A DNA stretch of 64,000 nucleotides from Streptomyces sp. SAI-135 (GTDB taxonomy: Bacteria > Actinomycetota > Actinomycetes > Streptomycetales > Streptomycetaceae): positions 124,001 through 188,000 of the forward strand of contig NZ_JARXYP010000001.1 in the NCBI RefSeq assembly GCF_029893805.1, in the 5' to 3' direction. Positions within the stretch are counted from its first letter, which is position 1. Every line of letters starts with the position of its first letter. The notes under the pieces are model-generated. The model saw only the letters and a list, made by a program, of their open reading frames with translations. It was not told the origin of the DNA and made no database searches. Shown one piece after another: positions 34,129 to 43,609 of this stretch. Made by a program: the position numbers and the translations under genes.

Positions 34129-35280
34129 TCAGACTGTGCCGTGCAGTTTTCTGCCCCGGCGCAGGAGGTCGACGAAACGATCCACGTCGTCGGTGGTGTT
34201 GTACAGGCCGAACGAGACGCGGATACCGTCACGGACCGGGGAAAGCCGTACGTTCTCGGTGGTGAACAACTCTGGCCAGAACGGGCCGGGAAGATCCAGC
34301 ACGTAGATGTGTGAGCGGTGCTCCCGTTCAACAGGGCCGACCAGTGGGATGTCCAGCCCGTCGAGACCGGCGAGAAGGTGATCACCCAGGCTCAGGACAT
34401 GGCTTTCGATGCGGTCGATGCCGACGCTCTCGATCAGGGCGAGTGATGCGCCCAGACCGTGGATGGCGGCAAGGTTGAAGTTGCCGATCTCGAACCGCTG
34501 AGCGCCGGGGCGCAGTTGCACGGGTTCGGGGCCGGCGACCAGACTGGTGCGGGAGTTGGCCACGCCGGCTAGCGCCACATAGGTCGGCGGCAATCGCTCG
34601 GCGTCGTGCGGGGTGTAGAGGAAGCCGAGTCCCTGCGGCACGAGGAGACCCTTGTGGCATCCGGAAGCCAGTGCCGACACACCCAGCGCGCGGGCGTCGA
34701 CGGCCAGGACCCCCACGGACTGCATCGCGTCGACGACCACTTCGATGCCGTGCTGCCGGGCCAGGGCGGTGACGGCGGCCACGTCGTTGCGCTGCCCGCT
34801 GTGGAACATCACGTGTGAGATCGCGATGGCACGTGTACGTTCGTCGATGTATGGGGCGAATGAGTCCGCGTCGGCCCACTTCTTGTCCTGGGGTACGAGC
34901 CGGACCTCCAACCCGTGCGGACGCTGACTGAGCCAGGCGTAGGCGTTGTTGGGGTGTTCGCCTTCCAGGAGCAGTACGTTGTCGCCGGGCTCCCACCGCA
35001 CACCGTGCGCGGCCACGTTCAGGCCCTCCGATGTGTTCTTGGTGAAGGCGATGTCATGAGCGTCCACGCCCAGGAATCGGGCGAGCTGATCCCGGACCTC
35101 CTCCACCCGGTTCAGCCAGCCCTGTTTGGGGCCCGCGGTGTGCAGGGCCTGGTCGTAGAAGGCGTCCAGAGTCGCGCGCACCGACGTTGGGAGGGGTGTC
35201 TGGTGTGCCGCGTCGAGATAGAGAAGATTCTCGGCGGCTGGAAACTGTTCCCGAATGCCGCTGTCGGCTAGGACGCTCAC
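34129..35280 (-). CDS. Class V PLP-dependent aminotransferase-fold enzyme
   Basis: GTG at 35280 follows AGAAGGGGAAC and gives 383 aa (MSVLADSGIREQFPAAENLL). Fold-type I, class V features: YLDAAHQTPLPTSVRATLDA at the start, FTKNTSEGLNVAAHGV (PLP phosphate region), HPNNAYAWLSQ (family EhhaN), VVVDAMQSVGVLAVDARALG with PLP-binding D-x-x-Q, and the Schiff-base Lys in ASGCHKGLLVPQGLGFLYTP. Relatives include cysteine desulfurases, kynureninase and isopenicillin-N epimerase; the H-K-G-L context fits the epimerase/desulfurase-like group. The two longest upstream extensions are low-complexity. Likely acts on amino acids released from the imported peptides. Confidence 0.87.
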   Translation of the reverse strand: MSVLADSGIREQFPAAENLLYLDAAHQTPLPTSVRATLDAFYDQALHTAGPKQGWLNRVEEVRDQLARFLGVDAHDIAFTKNTSEGLNVAAHGVRWEPGDNVLLLEGEHPNNAYAWLSQRPHGLEVRLVPQDKKWADADSFAPYIDERTRAIAISHVMFHSGQRNDVAAVTALARQHGIEVVVDAMQSVGVLAVDARALGVSALASGCHKGLLVPQGLGFLYTPHDAERLPPTYVALAGVANSRTSLVAGPEPVQLRPGAQRFEIGNFNLAAIHGLGASLALIESVGIDRIESHVLSLGDHLLAGLDGLDIPLVGPVEREHRSHIYVLDLPGPFWPELFTTENVRLSPVRDGIRVSFGLYNTTDDVDRFVDLLRRGRKLHGTV

Positions 35281-35440
35281 GAAGTGTTCCCCTTCTGTGG
35301 AGCGAAGTCGGCGTGATCGCGGGCGGCTGCGACAAGCAGCCGGACCTGCGCGCTCGGCCGCCGCCTCATACGTCTTTCCACTGTTCGGTGACGGCAAAGA
35401 TGCTCGCTGGGGCATCCCCTTGGCTTGCTGGCGAGCGACA

Positions 35441-35459
35441 ATATTGGTTCTACCGGTCG
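35441..35459. promoter_or_regulatory. Candidate GntR operator upstream of the aminotransferase
   Basis: ATATTGGTTCTACCGGTCG matches the reverse complement of the 33312 site (CTATTGGTCATACCAGTAG) at 14 or so of 19 positions, with the GGT-N3-ACC core kept. It is 160 bp before the aminotransferase start and could act on that promoter. Confidence 0.5.
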
Positions 35460-35662
35460 AGCCGATTTTGCATCCGGTGATGACGGCGGTCAAGGGTGCG
35501 GGCGTAGAGCTCATAGCCGCAGCGCACTCGCTGGAGACAGGACGCCGCGAGCTGTCCCTGCTCACACGCATGTCCGCCGTCCGATCGGGGCCTCGGTGCA
35601 CTGACCCCGCGGAAGTCCCGCCCAGGCTCTTGACCTGTCATGGCGCCACCCCAATACTGTCC

Positions 35663-35681
35663 CCACCGGTCCTACCAGTGC
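35663..35681. promoter_or_regulatory. Candidate GntR operator upstream of the peptide ABC operon
   Basis: CCACCGGTCCTACCAGTGC keeps GGT-N3-ACCAGT and is a near palindrome (ACCGGT/ACCAGT arms). It lies about 175 bp before the binding-protein start at 35856. Together with the other two sites it suggests one regulon. Confidence 0.5.
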
Positions 35682-35855
35682 CAGGGTGGGATGTTCAAGC
35701 CCGAGCCCGCGGCGCGGCGAAGTATGTCGTTCACTCGCAGTGCGTCCTCGGGTCGCGCCGGGCAGAGGCGGCTGAACTTCCGCGGGCTCTCACCTCACCG
35801 GCACTGACAGACGGTGAAGCCGGAGCACCGGTCAACGAGAATGGAGGCGCGTGAC

Positions 35856-37543
35856 ATGAGCGATCCTCGACGCATCGACAGCGGTCTGTCCCGACGTACG
35901 TTCGTCCGGCTGACCGGTGCGAGCGCTCTCGGTGCGGGACTTCTCGATACGGCCGGTTGCGCGGGCGAAGAGACGATCGGCGGAGGGCACGGCGGCGATG
36001 TCCTGACCCTGGGGCGAGCCGGCCCCACCGTCACACTCGACCCGGTCCACTCGAGCGAGCGTGAGTCCGGCAAGGTGTGCATGCAGATCTTCGACACTCT
36101 CATCGGGTTCGCACCGGGGACCACGGAGCTGGTCGGGGCGCTCGCTGTCGAGGTACCCCGTCCCGAGCGTAGTGGGAAGCAGTACACGTTCCGCCTGCGC
36201 AGAGGTGTGATGTTCCACGACGGAACGCCCTTCGACGCCGGGGCGGTGGTGTTCAACTTCGACCGTTGGAAAAACAGCGAAAGCCCGTACCACAAGGGTG
36301 GCGGACAGCAGAGCTCACAGTTTTCCCTCTATCAGGCCAAGTTCGGCGGATTCGACGATAAGTCGATCATCGACCGGGTCGAGGCAGTGGACCCCCACAC
36401 CGTCAGGTTTCATCTCAAGCGGGTCAGTGTCGATTTCCTCAAGAACGTCGCGATCTATCCCTTCAGCATTTCCTCACCCACCGCTCTGAAGAACGACGTC
36501 GAAAACTTTTGGCAGAAACCGGTCGGTACTGGACCGTTCAAGTTCGTGTCCTGGACGCGTGGTTCCGCCATCACCCTGGCGCGCAACACGGATTGGTGGG
36601 GCACCGATGTGCCAGTCGCGGAAGGCGGTGGCGGGCCGTGGGTGGAGCAGTTGGTCTTCCAGGACATTCCCCAGAGACATCACGGGTCGCGGCCCTGTTC
36701 GGCGGAGACATCTCCGGAGCGGACGGGCTCAATCCTGACGACGTGCCGGCCCTGCGCAAGATGAGAAGGGTGGACCCCGTCCTCGGACCGCCGCTCAACA
36801 TCGGTTACCTGGCGATGAACTGCCAGAAGAAGCCGTTCACCGACGTACGGGTACGGCGGGCCGTGGCCCACGCGATCAACATGCCGGAGATCGTGAAGAC
36901 CTTTTTCGGTCCGACAGCGAAACTCGCTTCGAATCCGATGCCGCCGACGGTGCCCTACTTCGCGCGGGATGTCGAACCCTATGCCCATGACCCGGACCGG
37001 GCGAGAAGTCTGCTTCGTGCAGCGGGTCTTGACCAGGGATTCGAGGTCGACCTGTGGTACATGCCGGTTCCGCGGCCTTACATGCCCAACGGTAAGTACG
37101 TGGCGCAGGCGATGCAGCAGGACTTGGCGCGGGTGGGCATCAAGGTGAACCTGGTGACCCGCGAGTGGGCGAGCTATGTGGCGGCTGTGACCAGCGGTGA
37201 GCACGGCATGTGCCAGATGGGCTGGAACGGTGACACCGGTGACCCGGGAGAGTTCATGAACATCCAGCTCAACAGCGCGCATGCCACGAAGACGAACGCC
37301 CAGAACTTCGCTTACTACAAGAATCCCGAGATGGACAGGTTGCTCGATCAGGCCCTGTCGACTGTCGACAGGGACACACAGAGAAGTCTCTACCGCCGGG
37401 CGCAGATGATTTTCCACCGTGACGTACCGTGGGCGCCCATTGCCTATGCCGGCTCGGTGTTCGGAATGCGTGAGAACGTGGAAGGCTTTGCACCCTCGCC
37501 AATCGGTGACCGGTACAACAATGTCAAACTCGCAGCGGGATAA
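35856..37543 (+). pseudogene. Dipeptide/oligopeptide-binding protein (SBP family 5), frameshifted
   Basis: The ATG at 35856 follows GGAGGCG. The N-terminus has a twin-arginine motif (SGLSRRTFVRLTGASALGAG) and a lipobox-like DTAGC, so a Tat-exported lipoprotein. Family 5 motifs follow: QIFDTLIGFAPGTTELVGAL, FRLRRGVMFHDGTPFDAGAV and VGTGPFKFVSWTRGSAITLA. At about 36672 the frame breaks (FQDIPQ then wrong frame); the right frame continues ETSRVAALFGGDISGADGLN, RRAVAHAINMPEIVKTFFGP and WAPIAYAGSVFGMRENVEGF to 37543. One missing G (CAGGAGAC to CAGAGAC) explains it. All downstream genes are intact, so it may be recent decay or a sequencing error. Confidence 0.85.
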
Positions 37544-37590
37544 CCGGTAGCCGCTCGATCAATCGACCCTCGCGCGAGAGGAGTTTCGAC

Positions 37591-38595
37591 GTGACCACGT
37601 ATCTCATCAAGCGATGTTTGCAGGTTTTTCCGGTACTCTTTGGTGTTTCACTCATCGCCTTCTGGATGATACATGCCATTCCGGGTGATCCGGCTCAGAT
37701 CCTTCTCGGGCAGACGGCATCACCTGATCAAGTCGCTCGGCTCCGGGCAAGCATGGGGCTGGACCAGTCGCTCTTCGTACAGTACGGCGACTTTCTGAGC
37801 CATGCCGTGCGGGGTGATTTCGGAGTTTCCATCGCGGCCGGTCGCCCAGTCGTCACAGAGTTGCTGGAAAGGCTGCCGGCCACGCTGGAACTCACCGCGT
37901 GCGCGATGATCGTGGCCATCGTCGTCGGTGTCCCAGTCGGCGTGATATCCGCGGTGCGGAAATACTCGCTTCTGGACAGGGTTCTTTCCGGCGTCACCCT
38001 GGCCGGGGTCAGTATGCCGATCTTCTGGCTGGCCATGATCCTCATTGTCTTCTTCGCGGCCGACCTCGATCTGCTGCCGTTTCCCGGCAGGCTGTCCGGG
38101 AACCAATCGATCACCTCGTACACCGGCCTTGTGCTCGTCGACTCACTCGTCATGGGGAACCTGAGCGCCTTCTGGGACGGTCTGCTGCATCTGGTGATGC
38201 CCGCTGTCGCGCTGGCGGCATTTCCCGCTGCCGTCATCATGCGTATGACCAGGTCGAGCATGCTCGAAGTGCTGGACGAGGACTACGTCAGGACCGCACG
38301 GGCCAAGGGTGTGCTCCCATGGCGGGTCGTCCTCAAGCACGCGATGCGCAACGCGATGCTGCCCACGCTCACCGTGATGGGTATGCAGACCGGACTCCTG
38401 ATGGGCGGCGCGATGATCGCCGAGACGATCTTCTCCTGGCCCGGCGTGGGCCAGCTCACGTACCAGGCGATCTCCGGACGGGACTACCCGGTGATCCAAG
38501 CGGTCGTGCTGTACGGCGCTGCTCTCATGGTGTTCGTCAACCTCTTCGTGGATGCCCTGTACGCCGTACTCGACCCGCGGGTGAGGTACCAATGA
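37591..38595 (+). CDS. Peptide ABC transporter permease (DppB type)
   Basis: GTG at 37591 follows GAGAGGAG; 334 aa. Six membrane segments are visible. The start MTTYLIKRCLQVFPVLFGVS with GDPAQILLGQTASPDQVARL, RASMGLDQSLFVQYGDFL and GDFGVSIAAGRPVVTELLER is diagnostic of DppB/OppB-type permeases. The EAA loop reads YVRTARAKGVLPWRVVLKHA MRNAMLP, contacting the ATPases. PGVGQLTYQAISGRDYPVIQ is the conserved C-terminal signature. Stop overlaps the next start (ATGA). Confidence 0.93.
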   Translation: MTTYLIKRCLQVFPVLFGVSLIAFWMIHAIPGDPAQILLGQTASPDQVARLRASMGLDQSLFVQYGDFLSHAVRGDFGVSIAAGRPVVTELLERLPATLELTACAMIVAIVVGVPVGVISAVRKYSLLDRVLSGVTLAGVSMPIFWLAMILIVFFAADLDLLPFPGRLSGNQSITSYTGLVLVDSLVMGNLSAFWDGLLHLVMPAVALAAFPAAVIMRMTRSSMLEVLDEDYVRTARAKGVLPWRVVLKHAMRNAMLPTLTVMGMQTGLLMGGAMIAETIFSWPGVGQLTYQAISGRDYPVIQAVVLYGAALMVFVNLFVDALYAVLDPRVRYQ

Positions 38596-39506
38596 CGACC
38601 CTGCCGACGGAAATCGGCCGGCAACTGCCCGGCGCCAGCGGCGAGACCGTGCCTCCCAGAGACGCCCCAAGCTTCCTCCGCGCGTTCATGAGCAACCGGC
38701 TCGCGGTAGCTGGGCTGATCGTGCTGGCTCTCTTCGTGCTCGCCGCGATACTCGCGCCGCTGGTCGCACCGTACGACCCACAGGCCCAGCACCTCGCCCA
38801 GAGGTTCGCCGGTCCCGGCAGGGCACACCTGCTGGGACAGGACGAGCTCGGCCGGGACGTGCTCTCCCGCATCATCCACGGGGCCCGGATCTCGCTCACC
38901 GCCGGACTCGCCGCGGTGGCGTTCGCCGGCGTGCTCGGCGCCCTGGTCGGACTGACCGCGGGCTATCTGAAGGGCTGGGCCGACTCGCTGCTGATGCGCC
39001 TCATGGACGTCCTGCTCGCGTTCCCCAGCATCCTCCTCGCCATCGTCATCGTGACGGTCCTCGGCCAGAGTCTGGTGAACGCGATGCTGGCCATTGGTAT
39101 CGTCAACAAACCCCAGATGGCGCGGGTCGTGCGCTCCGCGGTGATCGCCGTCCGGGAGCGTGAGTTCGTCGAGGCCGCGCGGGCCGTGGGCGCTTCCAGA
39201 CGACGCATCCTGTTCACGACCATCCTGCCCAACACCGTGGCGCCTCTGATCGTGCAGGCAACGCTGACCCTCGCCACGGCGATCCTCGACGTGGCGGCAC
39301 TATCCTTCCTCGGTCTTGGCGCACAAGCTCCGACGCCGGAGTGGGGAGCGATGATCACCGACGCGTTCCGCTCCGGATTCGGCGTCTTCATCACGGGACA
39401 GCACGCGATTCTCTTCCCCGGCCTCGCCATCGCCCTCACCGTTCTCGCGGTCAACTTCATTGGCGACGGACTGCGGGACGCCTTCGATCCGCGACGACAG
39501 GGCTGA
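38592..39506 (+). CDS. Peptide ABC transporter permease (DppC type)
   Basis: The ATG at 38592 overlaps the previous stop by 4 nt, so translation is coupled. The 304-aa protein has an N-terminal cytosolic tail, then LAVAGLIVLALFVLAAILAP, HLLGQDELGRDVLSRIIHGA (DppC signature GTDelGRDvlSRi.yGar) and GLTAGYLKGWADSLLMRLMD VLLAFPSILLAI. The EAA loop reads FVEAARAVGASRRRILFTTI LPN. SFLGLGAQAPTPEWGAMI is the conserved end. Forms the membrane channel with the DppB-type partner. Confidence 0.93.
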   Translation: MTTLPTEIGRQLPGASGETVPPRDAPSFLRAFMSNRLAVAGLIVLALFVLAAILAPLVAPYDPQAQHLAQRFAGPGRAHLLGQDELGRDVLSRIIHGARISLTAGLAAVAFAGVLGALVGLTAGYLKGWADSLLMRLMDVLLAFPSILLAIVIVTVLGQSLVNAMLAIGIVNKPQMARVVRSAVIAVREREFVEAARAVGASRRRILFTTILPNTVAPLIVQATLTLATAILDVAALSFLGLGAQAPTPEWGAMITDAFRSGFGVFITGQHAILFPGLAIALTVLAVNFIGDGLRDAFDPRRQG

Positions 39507-39534
39507 CGGGCCCCACATGACAGGGAGCGGCACG

Positions 39535-40944
39535 ATGAACAAGGGGCAGGGAGACGATCCCGTCGCACTGCGCGACGTCTTGGCACACGTAGCGAAGCGG
39601 CAACAGGAGTACGTCAACAGGCTGATCGACTACGTGTCGCGGCCGAGTATCAGCGCGTCGGGGGAAGGCGTCCTCGACGTCGCCTGCTACATCCGCGACC
39701 GCATGCGTGACATGGGCCTCGAGACCGAACTGATCCCCACGGCCGGGGCACCGATGGTGTTGGGACAGTGGTCGGGCTCCGACGGACCGACCTTGCTGCT
39801 CTACGGCCACTACGACGTGCAGCCTGCTGATATCGCGGACGGCTGGGTCTCGGATCCCTTCAAACCCGTCGTCCGGGACGGGCGGATCTACGGACGCGGC
39901 ACCGCTGACAACAAGGGCCAGCACCTCGCGCAATTGCTCGCCATCGAGGCGTACCTCTCCTGCCATGAGCGCCTGCCGTGCAACGTCAAAGTGCTGCTCG
40001 ACGGCGAGGAGGAGATCGGCAGCCCGCAGATGCCGGCCGTCGTCGCGGAGCACGGCAACCTGTTGCGGGCCGACCTGGTGGTGATCAGCGACGGACCGGT
40101 GGACCCCAGCGGCCGACCGATGATCTCACTGGGCGTACGCGGCGCCCTGGGCTTCGAACTCCGCGCCACCGGCGCCAACGCTGAACTGCACTCCGGGCAT
40201 TGGGGCGGGGTCGCACCAGACCCGATGTGGAACCTGGTGCAATTGCTTGCCACGATGAAGGACCCCAGGGGCCATGTGACGATCGACGGGTTCTACGACG
40301 AAGTGCAACCGCTCAGCCCCGCCGGGCGCGAGGCGCTGGAGCGGCTGGAGATCGATGTCTCCGTCATGAAACGCGACCTTCAGTTTGACGAGCTCGCCGA
40401 GCCACGGGAACGCGGTGTGGCCGAGCGCCGCGTCGCATGGCCTACTCTCACCATCAACGGTCTGCACGGGGGCTACGGCGGCCCCGGACTGAAGTCAGTA
40501 CTGCCCCGAGAGGCCGTCGCCAAGTGCGACATCCGGCTCGTGGAAGCACAACGTGCCGACGACATCTTCGCCAAGGTACGCGCCCACGTGGAGCGGCACG
40601 CACCCCACATCGGCGTCACCCGCATGGGGGGCAGCATGGAACCATCCCGCACGCCGATCGACTCTCCCTTCGTGGAACCCGTTCGCCGTGCGATCGTCGC
40701 GGCACAGGGTCAGGAGCCGCTGCTGTGGCCCGGGATCGGTGGGAGCCTCCCCCTTTACGTCTTCACCAAGACACTCGGCGTCCCGACCATCCAGGTGCCG
40801 TGCGGAAATGCGGACCAGTCCCAGCACGGCCCGAACGAGAACCTGACCCTTGACTGGTTCATGGCCGGCATCCGTACCACGGTGATGCTGCTCGCCGAAC
40901 TGGCACAGTCCGCGCAAGGCCGCGCCGACTTCGGACGGAGCTAG
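39535..40944 (+). CDS. M20-family peptidase (dipeptidase/ArgE-like)
   Basis: I use the ATG at 39535, preceded by GGGAGCGG, over the ATG at 39517. The 469-aa protein has M20 zinc ligands in order: LLLYGHYDVQPADIADGW (His, then Asp), VVRDGRIYGRGTADNKGQHL (bridging Asp), VKVLLDGEEEIGSPQMPAVV (catalytic Glu then Glu ligand), VVISDGPVDPSGRPMISLGV (Asp), and the distal His in CGNADQSQHGPNENLTLDWF. The lid region GVRGALGFELRATGANAELHSG is typical of CNDP-like dipeptidases. No signal, so it hydrolyses imported di- or tripeptides in the cytosol. Inserted between the permease and ATPase genes. Confidence 0.92.
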   Translation: MNKGQGDDPVALRDVLAHVAKRQQEYVNRLIDYVSRPSISASGEGVLDVACYIRDRMRDMGLETELIPTAGAPMVLGQWSGSDGPTLLLYGHYDVQPADIADGWVSDPFKPVVRDGRIYGRGTADNKGQHLAQLLAIEAYLSCHERLPCNVKVLLDGEEEIGSPQMPAVVAEHGNLLRADLVVISDGPVDPSGRPMISLGVRGALGFELRATGANAELHSGHWGGVAPDPMWNLVQLLATMKDPRGHVTIDGFYDEVQPLSPAGREALERLEIDVSVMKRDLQFDELAEPRERGVAERRVAWPTLTINGLHGGYGGPGLKSVLPREAVAKCDIRLVEAQRADDIFAKVRAHVERHAPHIGVTRMGGSMEPSRTPIDSPFVEPVRRAIVAAQGQEPLLWPGIGGSLPLYVFTKTLGVPTIQVPCGNADQSQHGPNENLTLDWFMAGIRTTVMLLAELAQSAQGRADFGRS

Positions 40945-40947
40945 CCC

Positions 40948-41967
40948 ATGGCCCTGCTCGACGTGGTCGACCTGCGTACAACCTTCACCACCCCCGCTGG
41001 TGCGGTACGAGCCGTAGACGGCGTCTCCTTCTCCGTCGAGGCGGGTGAAACCCTCGGTATCGCCGGGGAGTCCGGCTCCGGTAAGAGCGTCACAGCCCTG
41101 TCCGTCATGCGGTTGCACCCGCGCGGATCCGTCTCGCACCCGAGCGGGAGGATCGTCTTCGAAGGGCGTGACCTGTTGACCGTCCCGGAGAAAGAGATGC
41201 GCCGCATCCGGGGCAACGACATTGCCATGATCTTCCAGGACCCCATGATGAGTCTCAACCCGGTCTTCACCGTGGGAAACCAGATCATGGAGGCCGTCAG
41301 GATCCACCAGAACGTCGCAAAGGGGGCGGCGCGCGAGCGGACACTGCAGGTTCTGCGTGACGTCGGGATGCCCGACCCGGAGAGAAGAGCGGGTGAGTAT
41401 CCGCATCAGATGTCCGGCGGCATGCGACAGCGAGCCATGATCGCGATGGCGCTGTCATGCGGCCCGAAAGTGCTCATCGCGGACGAACCGACCACAGCGT
41501 TGGACGTCACCATCCAGGCGCAGATCCTCGAACTCATCCAGCAACTGCAGGACAGGTACCAGACGGCCGTCGTCATCATCACCCACGATCTCGGGGTGAT
41601 GGCCAAAGTCGCCGACAAGGTGCTCGTCATGTACGCCGGACGATCCGTCGAGTACGGCCCCGTCGACGCTGTGTTCCACGACACGCTGATGCCCTACTCA
41701 TGGGCCCTGTTGCGCTCCGTACCGCGCCTGGACGCCATCCCGTCGGCACGGCTGCTGCCGATCGCCGGCACCCTGCCGAGTCCGCTCGCTCTGCCCCCCG
41801 GCTGCCGCTTCCATCCGCGGTGCCCCTTCGCCCAGGACCGGTGCGCGGGCACCGACCCCCTGCTGGAGGAGAAGCGCCCCGGTCACCATGCCGCCTGCCT
41901 GTTGTCGACGACGGAAATCGCCGCGGAGAAGTCCCGCGCCGAGGAGGAACTCGGGGTGAGCCTGTGA
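40948..41967 (+). CDS. Peptide ABC transporter ATPase (DppD type)
   Basis: ATG 40948, 4 bp after the peptidase stop; 339 aa. Walker [19 protein letters not shown]-loop [23 protein letters not shown] signature [17 protein letters not shown] (M-S-G-G form), Walker [21 protein letters not shown] and H-loop [20 protein letters not shown]. The C-terminal [20 protein letters not shown] is the oligopeptide ABC domain with its Cys cluster, which can hold an iron-sulfur centre. Partner of the DppF-type ATPase whose start overlaps its stop. Confidence 0.93.
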   Translation: MALLDVVDLRTTFTTPAGAVRAVDGVSFSVEAGETLGIAGESGSGKSVTALSVMRLHPRGSVSHPSGRIVFEGRDLLTVPEKEMRRIRGNDIAMIFQDPMMSLNPVFTVGNQIMEAVRIHQNVAKGAARERTLQVLRDVGMPDPERRAGEYPHQMSGGMRQRAMIAMALSCGPKVLIADEPTTALDVTIQAQILELIQQLQDRYQTAVVIITHDLGVMAKVADKVLVMYAGRSVEYGPVDAVFHDTLMPYSWALLRSVPRLDAIPSARLLPIAGTLPSPLALPPGCRFHPRCPFAQDRCAGTDPLLEEKRPGHHAACLLSTTEIAAEKSRAEEELGVSL

Positions 41968-42992
41968 GTGAGTACCTGCTCGAAGCACGCGGCCTGAAGA
42001 TGCATTTCCCGATTCACTCGGAAGTTCTTCGGCGCACACAGGGGCATGTGAAAGCGGTCGACGGAGTCGATCTGAAGGTCCGTCGGGGCGAGACACTCGC
42101 GCTGGTGGGAGAGTCCGGCTGCGGGAAGAGCACCTTGGCACGGCTACTCCTCCGGCTGCTCCAACCCACGGCCGGACAGGTCCTCTTCGAAGGGGACGAC
42201 ATCCTCATCTACAACGACGCTCAGATGACGCGGGCCCGCCGCGACATGCAACTGGTCTTCCAGGATCCGTACGCCTCTTTGAACCCCCGAGCGACGGTGG
42301 GGAGGATCATCGCCGAACCGCTGCGCGTCCATGGTTACGACGGTGACGTCAAAGCCCGTGTCCGGGAGCTGCTCGACATGGTGGGGCTGAGACCGGAGCA
42401 CTACGACCGCTATCCGCACGAGTTCTCCGGGGGACAGCGTCAGCGCGTCGGCATCGCCCGGGCCATCGCGCTGAGGCCCAAACTGCTGATCTGCGACGAG
42501 CCAATTTCGGCATTGGACGTGTCCATCCAGGCTCAGATCGTCGGTCTGTTGCAGGACCTGCGGAGCGAACTTGATCTGACGTGTGTCTTCATTTCGCACG
42601 ACCTGTCCGTGGTGAGGCACATCGCCGACCGGGTGGCGGTCATGTACCTGGGCAAAATCGTGGAGATCGCCGACCGCGCCGAGCTGTACGACGCACCACG
42701 GCACCCTTACACCGAGTCCCTCATGTCGGCCATCCCCGTCCCGGATCCGGTGAAGGAGCGACAGCGTCGCCGTATCGTCTTGACCGGCGACCTCCCCTCT
42801 CCCGCCGCCCCTCCGGCGGGCTGCGCCTTCCATCCCCGCTGCCCCAGGGCACAAACATCCTGTTCGCAGACCACACCGCAACTCGAGGGACTCGGCGGTG
42901 ACCGTCACCTCGCTTCCTGCTTCTTTCCTTTGTCGACCGATGCGCGGTTCGGGGACCACACCGCGGACGGCGCGGTGCCCGGCCATCGCTGA
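41964..42992 (+). CDS. Peptide ABC transporter ATPase (DppF type)
   Basis: GTG 41964 overlaps the previous stop by 4 nt; 342 aa. Contains Walker [20 protein letters not shown]-loop [20 protein letters not shown], signature [20 protein letters not shown], Walker [21 protein letters not shown] and H-loop [20 protein letters not shown]. The C-terminal oligopeptide domain has [21 protein letters not shown] short Gly/His tail ends it. Last gene of the operon. Confidence 0.93.
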   Translation: MSEYLLEARGLKMHFPIHSEVLRRTQGHVKAVDGVDLKVRRGETLALVGESGCGKSTLARLLLRLLQPTAGQVLFEGDDILIYNDAQMTRARRDMQLVFQDPYASLNPRATVGRIIAEPLRVHGYDGDVKARVRELLDMVGLRPEHYDRYPHEFSGGQRQRVGIARAIALRPKLLICDEPISALDVSIQAQIVGLLQDLRSELDLTCVFISHDLSVVRHIADRVAVMYLGKIVEIADRAELYDAPRHPYTESLMSAIPVPDPVKERQRRRIVLTGDLPSPAAPPAGCAFHPRCPRAQTSCSQTTPQLEGLGGDRHLASCFFPLSTDARFGDHTADGAVPGHR

Positions 42993-43119
42993 GGAAGGGC
43001 CGGCGGTGATGGCGCCAGCCCGCGATCTGCGACGGTGCGGACTGCCAGACACCCAGAAGACGGCTGCGTACCCCCTTTGGGCCCTTGCTGGCTCAGTACC
43101 GCGGTGAGTGGGCACACTG

Positions 43120-43410
43120 GTGGTGGACGCTTTCGCGTACAGGTGCAGAAGGCCCCGGCAGCCCTCGCCGCCCTCCGTGTAGAACGGGAAGCGTGCAGTC
43201 ACGGCCGCGACGCATCGGTGAAGGAGTCGAGGTCCCTGTTCACGTGACTGGCCGCCGCTGCCCGACCTTGGGAATCTGCACCACACGACCACTGGCCACG
43301 TCGACGCCGATACATCCGAACATGCCACTCGTCGCGATGGCGACCAGCCCCCGCTCACCCATCCCCCCGAAGTACACCGGGTGGCTCAGCCTGGTACTCG
43401 TATCCAATCA
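43120..43410 (-). pseudogene. Degenerate gene, possibly a SUKH-type immunity protein
   Basis: One reverse frame reads HPVYFGGMGERGLVAIATSG then MFGCIGVDVASGRVVQIPKV, and another reads VNRDLDSFT and AAVTARFPFYTEGGEG. In order, these recall SUKH-superfamily proteins (a strand pair with VAIAT...G.V..IP, then vn.sl..F..cv.a..a..P). At least two frameshifts separate them. It lies in the sequence between the peptide transporter and the low-GC island, and might join the small frame ending at 43355. Confidence 0.35.
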
Positions 43411-43609
43411 ACCCGCCTGCAATACCGGTCTCCTCAAGCTCGACAGCGACCGGGGTGGGCACCTCGGGTGGGGCCTCGACCGGGATCAAGACGAACTCGG
43501 GCTTCCGCAACTGAGGCAGGGGCTGGCTCACGGGAAGATCCTCTTCCGACGGACCCCCTGGTTGTGTCATCTGAACAACCTGCGTGTATGCCGGGCTGAA
43601 AACGATCAA
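43355..43609 (-). CDS. Small Pro/Glu-rich protein coupled to the MNIO gene
   Basis: A TTG at 43609 overlaps the MNIO stop (TTGA); an ATG at 43570 gives a 71-aa product MTQPGGPSEEDLPVSQPLPQ with LRKPEFVLIPVEAPPEVPTP and ELEETGIAGGLIGYEY near the end. The composition is unlike neighbours. It may be a third gene of the MNIO operon, or the start of a frameshifted protein that continues in the next frame as YFGGMGERGLVAIATSG. No family recognised. Confidence 0.4.
   Translation of the reverse strand: MIVFSPAYTQVVQMTQPGGPSEEDLPVSQPLPQLRKPEFVLIPVEAPPEVPTPVAVELEETGIAGGLIGYEYQAEPPGVLRGDG

Larger units (their letters stand above)
35281..35855. other. Divergent control region between aminotransferase and peptide operon
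   Basis: About 575 bp without a gene. It holds two palindromes matching the GntR operator (35441-35459 and 35663-35681), one nearer each divergent gene. Open frames through it are low-complexity and lack ribosome sites. Confidence 0.6.

Noticed and set aside
36660..36690. Programmed frameshift in the peptide-binding protein
   Set aside because: No slippery sequence or stem is seen and the family does not use frameshifting; a lost base is simpler.
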